Shown here in pieces: positions 8,644 through 18,674 of a DNA stretch of 64,000 nt. How positions within the stretch are numbered: the stretch's first letter is position 1; every line of letters begins with the position of its first letter. Under the pieces are notes generated by a model that saw only the letters and a program-made list of their open reading frames with translations, had not been told where the DNA came from and ran no database searches. The position numbers and the translations under genes are program-made. Source of the DNA: Mesonia profundi (GTDB taxonomy: Bacteria; Bacteroidota; Bacteroidia; Flavobacteriales; Flavobacteriaceae); contig NZ_JAVHUL010000001.1 of the NCBI RefSeq assembly GCF_031085155.1, positions 78,642-142,641 on the forward strand. Direction: 5' to 3'.

Positions 8644-9066
8644 TTAGGAAGCAAATAGTTGGTCTGGGTCTTTAAAAGCTTTAAATTCTAGGGCATTACC
8701 ACAAGGGTCGTAGAAAAACATGGTCATTTGTTCTCCTGTTTTTCCTTTAAACCTTATATAAGGTTCAATCTCAAACTGAACATCTCTTTGCTTTAATTGA
8801 TCTGCAAAAGATTCAAAAATTTCCCAAGGAAGAACTACTCCAAAATGAGGAACAGGTACATTTTTTCCATCAATGGAACTTTGCGTAGAAGCACGATGCT
8901 CACCTTCGTCTAAATGGATCACCAATTGGTGACCAAAAAAATCATAATCTACCCAATGGTCGCTGCTTCTTCCTTCTTTAAAATGTAGCGTTTTGGTGTA
9001 AAAGACCCTCGCCTTTTGTAGGTCGTCCACAGGGATCGCTAAATGGAATGGTGGTACTTTTCTCAT
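8644..9066 (-). CDS. VOC-superfamily (glyoxalase/dioxygenase-fold) protein
   Basis: The protein has 140 residues in the paired beta-alpha-beta-beta-beta arrangement of the vicinal-oxygen-chelate fold. The start FHLAIPVDDLQKARVFYTK and the end YDPCGNALEFKAF are typical. Likely metal ligands are the His near residue 7, a His/Glu pair in the central part (HLDEGEH) and the Glu in NALEF. Such proteins include lyases, dioxygenases and resistance proteins, so the reaction is not known. It lies in an operon with an AI-2E permease and a small Rho-N-like protein. Confidence 0.85.
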   Translation of the reverse strand: MRKVPPFHLAIPVDDLQKARVFYTKTLHFKEGRSSDHWVDYDFFGHQLVIHLDEGEHRASTQSSIDGKNVPVPHFGVVLPWEIFESFADQLKQRDVQFEIEPYIRFKGKTGEQMTMFFYDPCGNALEFKAFKDPDQLFAS

Positions 9067-9070
9067 AAAC

Positions 9071-9310
9071 TTAATTATTTCTTAAGGCTTTAATTAGTTC
9101 TTTCTTGTTCATTTTGGAACGATTTTTAATACCTACATTCTTGGCTTGCTCATAAAGCTCTTGTTTAGTCCATGCTTCATACTTTTTAGCTTCGCCTCCT
9201 TTTTTACCAGCATTTGGAGTATTAGCAATTCTGGCAGATTTCTCTTTACTATAGCCTTTATCTCTTAAAGCTTTATATTGATCTTCATTTTTGATTCTTG
9301 GCTTTTCCAT
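9071..9310 (-). CDS. Small basic protein with Rho-N-like (SAP-type) C-terminal motif
   Basis: The protein has 79 residues and is rich in Lys and Arg. The first half (YKALRDKGYSKEKSARIAN followed by GKKGGEAKKYE) matches a small family often annotated as DUF7218. The second half (WTKQELYEQAKNVGI, then KMNKKELIKALR) has the two-helix Rho termination factor N-terminal/SAP pattern that binds nucleic acid in other proteins. Function is unproven; a nucleic-acid binding role is inferred. It is the first gene of the four-gene operon, four bases before the VOC gene. Confidence 0.75.
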   Translation of the reverse strand: MEKPRIKNEDQYKALRDKGYSKEKSARIANTPNAGKKGGEAKKYEAWTKQELYEQAKNVGIKNRSKMNKKELIKALRNN

Positions 9311-9358
9311 TTTTAGTTAAAGTTACCAAGATCAAACGATAAAACCCTTAAAAATATG

Positions 9359-10159
9359 TTAGTTTTTTCTTCTGTTTTTTGCAGACCTAATATATTTTTT
9401 AGGAGCATCTTGCTCTGACGTCTTTGAGGAATCATCCTCTGTTTTGGTGGATGTGGAAACGATTTGACTCAGTTCTTCAAGCTCCTTCTCTGTAAGATCC
9501 CTATATTCTCCCACAGCCACATCCAAAGGAATATTTAAGACTCTAACTCGTTTTAGTTGTACCACTTCATAGTTTAGGTATTCGCACATACGTCTAATTT
9601 GTCTATTGAGACCTTGTGTAAGGATCAGTTTAAATTCGTGAGAACCTATTTTCTCTACTTCACATTTTTTGGTCACCGTATCTAAAATAGGAATTCCGTT
9701 AGACATTCTTTCTATAAAAGCTTCGGTAACGGGACGGTTTACTTTCACTAGGTATTCTTTTCCGTGATTGTTTCTAGAGCGTAGAATTTTATTAACGATA
9801 TCTCCGTCATTAGTTAGTAGAATAAGGCCTTCACTGGGTTTATCAAGCCTTCCAATAGGGAAGATACGACTAGGATAATTAATGTAATCTATAATATTGT
9901 CTTTTTCTACACGAGTATCGGTAGTGCATACAATGCCTACAGGTTTATGAAACGCAATATAAACAGGCTTTTCTTTGGGAGAAATTAATTCGCCTAGAAC
10001 TCTAACTTCATCTCCTTCAGAAATTTTTGCTCCCATTTCGGGAACACTTCCATTAATGGTAACTTTACCTTCTTCTATGAGTTGATCTGCCTTTCTTCTA
10101 GAGCAGTAACCGGCTCCACTAAGGTATTTGTTGATTCTGATGAGGTTTTCTTGAGACAA
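9359..10159 (-). CDS. rluF: RluF-like 23S rRNA pseudouridine synthase
   Basis: The protein has 266 residues. An S4 RNA-binding domain is at about 5-60 (RINKYLSGAGYCSRRKADQL), followed by a RsuA-type catalytic domain with GRLDKPSEGLILLTNDG near 100-116, where the Asp is the catalytic residue, and GLNRQIRRMCEYL near 185. This matches RluF, which modifies U2604 of E. coli 23S rRNA. The C-terminal tail (about 235-266) is basic and low-complexity. The only reasonable start is TTG at 10159, because the upstream in-frame codons up to the stop contain no ATG or GTG. The gene is 10 bp downstream of an alpha/beta hydrolase gene. Confidence 0.88.
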   Translation of the reverse strand: MSQENLIRINKYLSGAGYCSRRKADQLIEEGKVTINGSVPEMGAKISEGDEVRVLGELISPKEKPVYIAFHKPVGIVCTTDTRVEKDNIIDYINYPSRIFPIGRLDKPSEGLILLTNDGDIVNKILRSRNNHGKEYLVKVNRPVTEAFIERMSNGIPILDTVTKKCEVEKIGSHEFKLILTQGLNRQIRRMCEYLNYEVVQLKRVRVLNIPLDVAVGEYRDLTEKELEELSQIVSTSTKTEDDSSKTSEQDAPKKYIRSAKNRRKN

Positions 10160-10169
10160 AATGTATGAT

Positions 10170-11006
10170 TTAATGATTTATAAAAGAAAGCATGTGTTGG
10201 TAAACTTGCTCATTGTTTAGCGAGTGCCCGCCGCCTTCGGTAATAATTAATTCAGAGTTTTTCCATTCTTTATGAATTGCTTTGGAAGCAGCAATAGGAG
10301 CTATTTTATCATATTGATCATGAATTATAAGTCCGGGTTTCTTCACCTTTTTTGCAAACTTGGCAATAGAAAAATCTTCAAACTTATAACCTAACTCTTT
10401 ATAAAAATGCTCTTCTAAGGTTTTCATCACTCGAGGCTTTAGCTGAAGTAGTTTTTGGTAGTCGCTCATGATTGCGGAAAGCTCTGATGGAGGTCCTAGC
10501 AATATCAACTTTTCTACGTCATTTTTAAACTGATGTTGATGATAAATCGTAGACATAGCACCAATACTATGACCAATAATCATTGCGGGAGAAATATGGT
10601 TGACCACTTCTTGTATGGCGTTTGCATACAAAGGAACATTAATCAGTCTTCCTTCAGAATAACCGTGAGCGGGAGCATCAAAAGCAAAAACATCATAATT
10701 TTCTTTTTGAAGTTTTTTTATAAAGTCTTCCCAACGATGTGTATTGCTTTCCCAACCGTGAACCAATAGAATTTTCTTATTATTTCCTGGCCATCGGTAG
10801 GTTTGTATTTTTTTTTCCTGAAAAAGAATCACTTCATCTTTAGCCTTATCTAAAAAGGCTTCTTGCTCTGGCTTCACTTTTCCTTTACGTGGGGCACAAA
10901 AGAGGTCGAAAGCTTTTAAGGCTACTTTTTTAGGCTGAATTAGGTGCTGTGAATTAAACTGCATCCCAATGATTCTAGGTAGGTATTTTTTAAACTTTTT
11001 TTTCAT
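10170..11006 (-). CDS. Alpha/beta hydrolase
   Basis: The protein has 278 residues. After a basic N-terminus the alpha/beta hydrolase fold begins near 80 (KILLVHGWESNTHRW, the oxyanion region). The nucleophile elbow is GHSIGAMS near 145-152. An Asp is available in HDQYDKIAP near 233, and the catalytic His is in GGGHSLNNE near 260. All three triad members are present, so it should be an active serine hydrolase, esterase or lipase-like. Substrate unknown. It lies between rluF and a small membrane protein gene on the same strand. Confidence 0.85.
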   Translation of the reverse strand: MKKKFKKYLPRIIGMQFNSQHLIQPKKVALKAFDLFCAPRKGKVKPEQEAFLDKAKDEVILFQEKKIQTYRWPGNNKKILLVHGWESNTHRWEDFIKKLQKENYDVFAFDAPAHGYSEGRLINVPLYANAIQEVVNHISPAMIIGHSIGAMSTIYHQHQFKNDVEKLILLGPPSELSAIMSDYQKLLQLKPRVMKTLEEHFYKELGYKFEDFSIAKFAKKVKKPGLIIHDQYDKIAPIAASKAIHKEWKNSELIITEGGGHSLNNEQVYQHMLSFINH

Positions 11007-11034
11007 TCGGTAAGCCAGAAAAATTAATGTGATT

Positions 11035-11220
11035 TTACACCTCGTCCGTATCTTTTTTTCTCTTTACAATTCCAATCCCTGCAAGAAAAAATATAAGTCC
11101 AATAATAGCAAAAGCCCAAGGACTCATGCCTATATTCATCTCTCCAAAAATTCCGAAAATGCCAAGAACTAAGCAAATCATTCCAGCAACGGTAAGTATG
11201 ATTCCTAATATTTTAATCAT
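11035..11220 (-). CDS. Small two-helix membrane protein
   Basis: The protein has 61 residues with two hydrophobic segments, at about 4-25 and 35-53, and a charged end VKRKKDTDEV. The family is not recognised beyond a general resemblance to small glycine-rich inner-membrane proteins. It is the first gene of a possible operon with the hydrolase and rluF. An imperfect promoter (TAACTTTA) lies about 30 bp upstream on the minus strand. Confidence 0.65.
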   Translation of the reverse strand: MIKILGIILTVAGMICLVLGIFGIFGEMNIGMSPWAFAIIGLIFFLAGIGIVKRKKDTDEV

Positions 11221-11302
11221 CGTAATATGTATTGGTTAGAAAGCTAAAGTTATGGATTACTCGTTTCAACTCTTCTTTAATTAACATTTTCTAAAGGAAA
11301 AA

Positions 11303-11917
11303 TTAATTTTTAGACGATTTTTTAATGATAGACATGGCAGTATCTTCTCCATAAAAGCCTAAAACACTAAGTTTTTCTTTAGTGTTATAATTTTGAAACC
11401 ACAAAGAAATAATCTTTCTAATTTCTGGATAGTGTATAGAAAGACTATCAAAATCCTTAACAGGAAAAATTTGAAACTCTTTCAGAGCAGGAACCGCAAT
11501 AATCTTATTTTTAAGTAATCCGTTATCACTAAGTCTTAAAACTCCAATGGGAATGACTTTTATCAAGCTTCCGCTAGGTTGACTTTCTGCTAAGACAAGA
11601 ATGTTTAAAGCTTCGGCTTCTTCAGTATTTTTTATGTTGGAATAGGTAGAAGGAATAAATCCGTAGTTTCCTATATAAGGCAAAAAATTAATGCTTTTAG
11701 GTTGCCCATTAATGGAGTCGGTTATAAATTCTTTCTGCTCTCTATTGTATTTAATTTTTTTGTTGGTACCCGCGGGAATTTCTATGACAGCTTGTAAAGT
11801 GTCATTCACAAATGTAGGTAAATGATAATAATCTATGGGGTCTTTAGCAAATTGCTTAGGCGATTCCTCGCAACCTATAAAAGCTACAAGAATAAAAAAC
11901 AGGCTGAGGTATTTCAA
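11303..11917 (-). CDS. Inorganic-pyrophosphatase-fold lipoprotein, probably catalytically inactive
   Basis: The protein has 204 residues. The signal ends AFIGC, so Cys16 is probably lipidated and the protein is periplasmic or outer-membrane anchored. The rest aligns with family I soluble pyrophosphatase: EIPAGTNKKIKYN (compare EIP...KYE), YIGNYGFIPSTYS (compare YPxNYGFI) and IPIGVLRLSDNG (compare xPVGVLxMxDE). Several metal and catalytic positions differ: KYE becomes KYN, the GDPxDVLV loop becomes AEALNILV with Asp to Asn, and the second Asp of the D-x4-D motif becomes Lys. The start is TTG at 11917, the only start codon after the upstream stop, and the signal peptide follows directly. It lies 19 bp after another lipoprotein gene. 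Confidence 0.75.
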   Translation of the reverse strand: MKYLSLFFILVAFIGCEESPKQFAKDPIDYYHLPTFVNDTLQAVIEIPAGTNKKIKYNREQKEFITDSINGQPKSINFLPYIGNYGFIPSTYSNIKNTEEAEALNILVLAESQPSGSLIKVIPIGVLRLSDNGLLKNKIIAVPALKEFQIFPVKDFDSLSIHYPEIRKIISLWFQNYNTKEKLSVLGFYGEDTAMSIIKKSSKN

Positions 11918-11936
11918 ATAAGGGAAGTTTTAGGGG

Positions 11937-12497
11937 TTATTTCCAGCCAATCCAAAAATGCTTAATCTTGGCATCGTCAGGTATTTGGCTAGGCTCAATA
12001 GGAATGTCGGTATTATAGCGGGCGTCACCCTTAATGTACTCTTTGTCTATGGTGATGTAAGAATCAATCTCATCCAAAAAAATAACGGCGGTACGTAAGG
12101 TGTTCTCAATTCTAGAAATCCTGTAATGCGTCGTAATGTCTTTAAACGTGCTTTCTACCGTTAAGCCTTCGCTAGTTTTGTACCTTTTGTCTTTAATTTG
12201 AATATTCCCAATGGTACTGGTGCTGTCAAATTCTTTTGCAGGGTTCAATATGAGAAGAATATTTCCTTCTTTATCATAAATTAAGACCTCGTTTCTTCTT
12301 GAGAAACCATTATCAACCAAATTTCTTACAATAGAATCTTCTTTAAAAACTGAATCTATATCTTTTAATTGGGTCTTAGTATTCAAATAACCAATCTTAC
12401 CTTCAGAAATTAAAAAGGGATTTTCTTCTTTCTCTTTAGCGCAAGAAATAATCAGTAAAATAAATAAGCAGCCAGCTAAGATAGGTTTTTGAGACAT
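11937..12497 (-). CDS. Lipoprotein of unknown function
   Basis: The protein has 186 residues from the ATG at 12497; a TTG two codons upstream is less likely. The N-terminus MSQKPILAGCLFILLIISC is a lipoprotein signal with the Cys at the end of LIISC. No family was recognised. The mature part alternates short beta-strand-like segments (EGKIGYLNTKTQLKDIDSVF, GNILLILNP, EKDI-type stretches), which recalls small secreted beta proteins of Bacteroidota. Co-transcription with the pyrophosphatase-like lipoprotein gene is likely from the 19-bp gap. Confidence 0.7.
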   Translation of the reverse strand: MSQKPILAGCLFILLIISCAKEKEENPFLISEGKIGYLNTKTQLKDIDSVFKEDSIVRNLVDNGFSRRNEVLIYDKEGNILLILNPAKEFDSTSTIGNIQIKDKRYKTSEGLTVESTFKDITTHYRISRIENTLRTAVIFLDEIDSYITIDKEYIKGDARYNTDIPIEPSQIPDDAKIKHFWIGWK

Positions 12498-12618
12498 AGT
12501 CAATTAGTTTTAATAGTAACAAGAGGTAAAAGTAAGAATAGTATTTTTCTCTTAGAAATTTATTGATTATAATCTTTAAGCTTTTAAGCTATTTATTAAA
12601 GTTTTAATAAGGATTAAC

Positions 12619-12626
12619 TATCTTTG
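12619..12626 (+). promoter_or_regulatory. queE promoter, -7 element TATCTTTG
   Basis: Exact TAnnTTTG match. It ends only six bases before the queE ATG at 12633, so the transcript would start at or next to the start codon and be leaderless or nearly so. A TTG within this element is not a sensible start. Confidence 0.7.
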
Positions 12627-12632
12627 CAGGCT

Positions 12633-13265
12633 ATGAAGAAAGAAGAGATAGAGAAGCTGGTGGAGCAGGGAGAGATGCTTCCGTTAATGGAAGAGTTTTA
12701 CACTATTCAGGGAGAAGGCTTTCATAAAGGAACGGCAGCTTATTTTATAAGAATAGGAGGCTGTGACGTAGGTTGCCATTGGTGTGATGTAAAAGAGAGT
12801 TGGGATGCAGAGAAGCACCCGCCTACCGCGACTAAAACCATTGTAGATAACGCCTTATCTTATAGTGATACCATTGTGATCACAGGAGGAGAGCCGCTTA
12901 CTTGGGATATGACCAAAATTACACACGCGTTAAAAGAGCGAGGCGCAAAAATCCATATAGAAACCTCTGGAGCTTATCCTTTAACTGGAGTTTGGGATTG
13001 GATTTGTCTTTCTCCTAAAAAGTTGAAATTACCTACCGCCGAAATTTCAAAGAAAGCACATGAATTAAAAGTGATTGTGTTTAATAAACATGATTTCGCT
13101 TTCGCAGAAAAACAAGCAGAAAAGGTAAGTGAAAATTGTATTCTTTATTTGCAACCGGAGTGGAGTGTGAGAGATAAAATAGTTCCCTTAATTGTAGATT
13201 ATGTGATGAAAAACCCGAAGTGGAAAGTGTCACTGCAAACACACAAATATTTGAATATACCTTAA
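12633..13265 (+). CDS. queE: 7-carboxy-7-deazaguanine synthase QueE
   Basis: The protein has 210 residues from the ATG at 12633. A TTG nine bases upstream lies inside the promoter element and was rejected. It is a radical SAM enzyme that converts 6-carboxy-tetrahydropterin to 7-carboxy-7-deazaguanine in queuosine synthesis. The iron-sulfur motif is CDVGCHWC (C-x3-C-x2-C) near residue 45, preceded by FYTIQGEGFHKGTAAYFIR, the usual QueE substrate loop. VITGGEPL near 90 is the SAM-binding GGE motif. QueC, QueD and QueF are not in the window. A strong terminator follows. Confidence 0.95.
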   Translation: MKKEEIEKLVEQGEMLPLMEEFYTIQGEGFHKGTAAYFIRIGGCDVGCHWCDVKESWDAEKHPPTATKTIVDNALSYSDTIVITGGEPLTWDMTKITHALKERGAKIHIETSGAYPLTGVWDWICLSPKKLKLPTAEISKKAHELKVIVFNKHDFAFAEKQAEKVSENCILYLQPEWSVRDKIVPLIVDYVMKNPKWKVSLQTHKYLNIP

Positions 13266-13267
13266 AT

Positions 13268-13302
13268 AAAAAGCCGTTTTAAATAATTTAAAACGGCTTT
13301 TT
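13268..13302 (+). terminator. Terminator between queE and the DUF2911 gene
   Basis: Long inverted repeat AAAGCCGTTTTAAA / TTTAAAACGGCTTT with flanking A and T runs. It lies between convergent genes and probably works in both directions. Confidence 0.85.
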
Positions 13303-13321
13303 GTATGAGTATCAACGCTAA

Positions 13322-13861
13322 CTATTCGACGTTTTTAAAAGGAATTTCAACATAGGTATTGTCCCATCCCATAAGTAAGTTAGCTCCGTTGGTGATAGGT
13401 TGAAATGCCATGGAGAACTCTTCAATAGGAGCTGCAGCAGTTCTTGCAGGAGCTTTAATTCTCATTAAATCTTTATCTGGATCGTAATTATTAGCAGTTC
13501 CCCAAACGTGAACCTTCTTGTTTAAAATAATGGTCCATTCGGTCTTATTGGGAATGGTGTATAGCGTGTAGGTTCCAGAAGGAATGTTCTGTCCCATAAC
13601 CGTCATATCATTGTAGATAGTGACCTCTGTAGCTTCATTAGCTCCAGTTCTCCAGATTTCGCCATAAGGGACGAGGCTTCCAAAGATCTCTCTGTCGTTT
13701 TTACTAGGTCTACTGTAAATAACTCTAGCCATAGGAGAGTGATTTTCATTTCTAATGATGGTGACATCCATCGGACTTTTATCAATGTCAGAAAAATCTT
13801 GCGCATTTAGTGTCGACGTCGAAAAAAAGACTACAAACAAGAGGTAAATTAAATTTTTCAT
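13322..13861 (-). CDS. DUF2911 secreted protein
   Basis: The protein has 179 residues, with a signal peptide ending near TLNAQ (residue 20). The body matches the DUF2911 pattern: SRPSKNDREIFGSLVPYGEIWRTGANEAT at about 50-79 is the strongest part (quoted here only by SRPSKNDREIFG and IWRTGANEAT), followed by IPSGTYTLYTIPN and WTIILNK. Members are common in Bacteroidota and are exported, with no assigned function. It is a single gene, convergent with queE. Confidence 0.88.
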   Translation of the reverse strand: MKNLIYLLFVVFFSTSTLNAQDFSDIDKSPMDVTIIRNENHSPMARVIYSRPSKNDREIFGSLVPYGEIWRTGANEATEVTIYNDMTVMGQNIPSGTYTLYTIPNKTEWTIILNKKVHVWGTANNYDPDKDLMRIKAPARTAAAPIEEFSMAFQPITNGANLLMGWDNTYVEIPFKNVE

Positions 13862-14018
13862 AAAAATATATTTTAGTAAATGTAACTTTTTATTTTTTTT
13901 TACGGAATAAATTATGGCTTAAGTTTTAAATATGAAAATAATAAAGCTATTATAGTTAATTGTTAATAACTTAAACCATTGAAGAAAGTAATGATTTCCG
14001 TAAGAGGAAGGCTTTCTC

Positions 14019-14026
14019 TATATTTG
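14019..14026 (+). promoter_or_regulatory. gyrB promoter, -7 element TATATTTG
   Basis: Exact TAnnTTTG match 25 bp upstream of the gyrB ATG at 14052. Confidence 0.7.
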
Positions 14027-14039
14027 TTTCTAGTAGTAA

Positions 14040-15989
<1,950 letters not shown>

Positions 15990-16010
15990 ATAATCATAAT
16001 ATATGACCTG

Positions 16011-16036
16011 AAAAAAGTCCATATTTCTTTAAATAT
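16011..16036 (+). terminator. gyrB terminator
   Basis: Imperfect stem with arms CCATATTT / AAATATGG, extended by A and T runs, followed by TTTTTCTTTT, 22 bp after the gyrB stop. Confidence 0.8.
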
Positions 16037-16437
16037 GGGCTTTTTCTTTTTAAATTCATATCTTCAAGCCATGATTTAAGTAAAAATGAGTTTGAGCTCT
16101 TTTCTCTTGCTTTTTTCTGTTATCATTTTCGTTTAAAGTGATTTCAGTGAATTAACAAGAATATCCTAAAAGACGTGACCAAATTTGATGAGTTTAGTTT
16201 TTATGAAGGAATTGCTTATTTTTTTTGCAGAAGTAGATCTTAGTCTAAAATTGCTTTAACTGACAGAAATCTAAGTCATTTTTTAGGATTTTATAGATAA
16301 AAATAAGAACTTAGAAGCGCCTCCACTCTAAACGCAATGATAAGCGCTCTAGTGTGAGCTTTAATTAAGCCCAGAATAATCGAGAATTTTTTAAGCTTGC
16401 TCTAGGGATTGGATATGAATCATTTAAAATAGATAGT
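16037..16437. other. 401-bp intergenic region with no recognised gene
   Basis: AT-rich sequence between the gyrB terminator and the DUF6588 gene. No RNA gene, repeat or perfect promoter was found. A short stretch directly before the ATG at 16438 is open in the same frame for about 22 codons but lacks a start codon, and is treated as chance. Confidence 0.5.
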
Positions 16438-17445
16438 ATGAAAAAGTTAATTTTAATCATTTGTATACTGGCGGGAGCTCAGCTTTCTGCTCAAAATAGT
16501 ATTCAGGAATTATTAAACGCAGGAGTTGATGATGCCCAAACATTTATGAGCTCGTATTTTAAACCTGGTGCTGCAGGGGCTCTTTATGCGGCTAATTCGG
16601 GTTGGTATAATTCCGCGAAAGCGAAAAAATTCTTAGGTTTTGAAATTTCTATAGTTGGGAATATGTCCTTCGTTGGAGATGATCAGAAGAGTTTTATCTT
16701 AGATGTAGACGACTACAATAATATTAGGTTGCCTTCGGGTCAAAATCAAATAGAAGTCGCTACCGTTTTTGGAGTGAATCATCCAGATGCGACCGTGTTA
16801 ATTAATTATATCATGCCTAATGGAAGTACAGAAACAGTTGAAATAGAACTTCCCCAGGGAGCAATTAATCAAACTTTAGATGCGGTGCCAGCTGCTTTTT
16901 TGCAAGGTTCTGTAGGCTTGTTTAAAGGTTTTGAGGTGAAAGCTAGATTTGCACCAAAAGTTAAATATGATGAGGTAAGCGCTGGTCTTTATGGAGCAGC
17001 ACTTCAGTATGAGATTACCAGTTTGTTGCCTGCAGATAAATTATTTCCCGTTGCCGTTTCTGCTTTAATAGGATACACGCATTTTGATGCTAGTTATGAT
17101 TTAGACCACACGTCTATCCAGGCAGCTGACCCTAATATAAATACAAGCATGTCTAGTTTTAATTTCTCGGCTATAGCTTCTACCAACCTCCCTATAATCA
17201 ATTTTTATGGTGGCTTAAACTATATGACTGGAAATGCTAAAACGAATCTTGACGGAGAATATACCTTTACGGAAGGAGCGCTTCAAGGGCAAACCATTAA
17301 AGATCCTTTACGTATAGAAAACAGCGTAGATGGAGTTTCGGCAACTTTAGGATTTAAATTGAAATTAGCTTTTATTGGTTTGAATGCTTCTTATAGCTTT
17401 CAAGAATATGATGCGGTTAGTGTAGGACTTAATTTTGGGCTGTAA
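16438..17445 (+). CDS. DUF6588-type outer-membrane beta-barrel protein
   Basis: The protein has 335 residues. The signal peptide MKKLILIICILAGAQLSAQ is cleaved near residue 19. The mature start SIQELLNAGVDDAQTFMSSY and the later FEISIVGNMSFV and PNGSTETVEIELPQG segments match the DUF6588 family. Alternating polar/hydrophobic strands and a terminal aromatic-rich region (ASYSFQEYDAVSVGLNFGL) suggest an outer-membrane barrel. Function unknown. It stands alone between gyrB and mdh. Confidence 0.8.
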   Translation: MKKLILIICILAGAQLSAQNSIQELLNAGVDDAQTFMSSYFKPGAAGALYAANSGWYNSAKAKKFLGFEISIVGNMSFVGDDQKSFILDVDDYNNIRLPSGQNQIEVATVFGVNHPDATVLINYIMPNGSTETVEIELPQGAINQTLDAVPAAFLQGSVGLFKGFEVKARFAPKVKYDEVSAGLYGAALQYEITSLLPADKLFPVAVSALIGYTHFDASYDLDHTSIQAADPNINTSMSSFNFSAIASTNLPIINFYGGLNYMTGNAKTNLDGEYTFTEGALQGQTIKDPLRIENSVDGVSATLGFKLKLAFIGLNASYSFQEYDAVSVGLNFGL

Positions 17446-17589
17446 CCTAAAGTCTCTTAGCTGGTTTTGAGGAATAATATTTCTTTTTATCCTAATTTTA
17501 GGAGGCATTTAACCTTAGAATTGGCTAAAAAAGCAAAAGCTTTTCGTATTTTAGCAACTTTAAAATTAATCACATAAAATTATAATATA

Positions 17590-18516
17590 ATGAAAGTTAC
17601 AGTTGTAGGTGCAGGGGCCGTTGGCGCAAGTTGTGCAGAGTATATCGCTATTAAAAACTTTGCTTCAGAAGTAGTCTTGTTAGATATTAAAGAAGATTAT
17701 GCTGAAGGTAAAGCTATGGATTTGATGCAAACTGCATCTTTAAATGGTTTTGATACGAAAATTATCGGAAGCACGAATGATTATTCAAAAACTGCAGGTA
17801 GTGATATCGCTGTAATTACAAGTGGAATTCCGCGTAAACCAGGAATGACGCGGGAAGAATTGATAGGTATTAATGCTGGAATTGTAAAGGAGGTTTCTTC
17901 AAACATCATTAAGCATTCACCAGATGTGACCATTATCGTGGTGAGTAACCCCATGGATACGATGACTTATTTGGTACATAAAACCACAGGTTTGCCAAAG
18001 AATAGAATTATAGGTATGGGCGGTGCTTTAGATAGTGCTCGTTTTAAGTACCGTCTAGCGGAAGCTCTAGAGGCGCCAATCTCTGATGTGGACGGAATGG
18101 TAATTGGAGGTCATAGTGATAAAGGAATGGTGCCGTTAACGCGTTTGGCAACTAGAAACTCTGTGTTGGTATCTGAATTTATTTCAGAAGATCGATTAAA
18201 TCAAGTTTCTGAAGATACTAAAGTAGGCGGAGCAACCTTAACTAAAATGTTAGGAACAAGTGCTTGGTACGCACCAGGAGCAGCAGTTTCTGGATTGGTA
18301 CAAGCCATTGCTTGTGATCAAAAGAAAATTTTCCCTTGTTCCACCTTACTTTCAGGAGAGTATGGATTAGATGATTTGTGCATTGGAGTTCCTGTGGTAT
18401 TAGGAAAAGGAGGAATTGAAAAAATTGTAGAGATTAAGCTAGATGAAGCCGAAGCAAATAAATTGAAAGAAAGTGCTGAAGGAGTTAAGAAAACCAACAG
18501 TCTTTTAGAGTTATAA
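17590..18516 (+). CDS. mdh: Malate dehydrogenase
   Basis: The protein has 308 residues and belongs to the LDH-like malate dehydrogenase class. It oxidises malate to oxaloacetate with NAD in the TCA cycle. The NAD-binding Rossmann motif VVGAGAVGASCAEY is at the N-terminus, with an Asp (LLDIKED) at the end of the second strand that favours NAD. Substrate-binding arginines are in SGIPRKPGMTREEL near 83-95, the catalytic Asp-His pair is formed by residues near 148 and in VIGGHSDKGMVP near 170. The gene is monocistronic and followed by a strong terminator. Confidence 0.97.
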   Translation: MKVTVVGAGAVGASCAEYIAIKNFASEVVLLDIKEDYAEGKAMDLMQTASLNGFDTKIIGSTNDYSKTAGSDIAVITSGIPRKPGMTREELIGINAGIVKEVSSNIIKHSPDVTIIVVSNPMDTMTYLVHKTTGLPKNRIIGMGGALDSARFKYRLAEALEAPISDVDGMVIGGHSDKGMVPLTRLATRNSVLVSEFISEDRLNQVSEDTKVGGATLTKMLGTSAWYAPGAAVSGLVQAIACDQKKIFPCSTLLSGEYGLDDLCIGVPVVLGKGGIEKIVEIKLDEAEANKLKESAEGVKKTNSLLEL

Positions 18517-18541
18517 GCATCTATTTAAAAGCTTAAAAAGT

Positions 18542-18580
18542 AAAGCCTATGGAGACGAAAGTTTCCATAGGCTTTTTTTG
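18542..18580 (+). terminator. mdh terminator
   Basis: Stem AAGCCTATGGA / TCCATAGGCTT with a 9-base loop and a seven-base T-run. Confidence 0.88.
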
Positions 18581-18603
18581 TGAAATTTATCTTAAAAAAA
18601 CTA

Positions 18604-18634
18604 TTGCCATTTCTTTTTTGAAACCCTATATTTG
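18604..18634 (+). promoter_or_regulatory. secDF promoter (TTG, 20 bp, TATATTTG)
   Basis: TTG at 18604-18606 and TATATTTG at 18627-18634 with 20 bp between, a full match to the Bacteroidota -33/-7 pattern. It lies 40 bp upstream of the secDF start. Confidence 0.78.
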
Positions 18635-18674
18635 TCCGTTTTTAAAATGAGATTAATAAATAATTTAAGTAATA

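Noticed and set aside
16370..16437. Open frame continuing upstream of the DUF6588 start, as if a gene remnant
   Set aside because: Only about 22 codons, no start codon, and the signal peptide begins precisely at the ATG at 16438.
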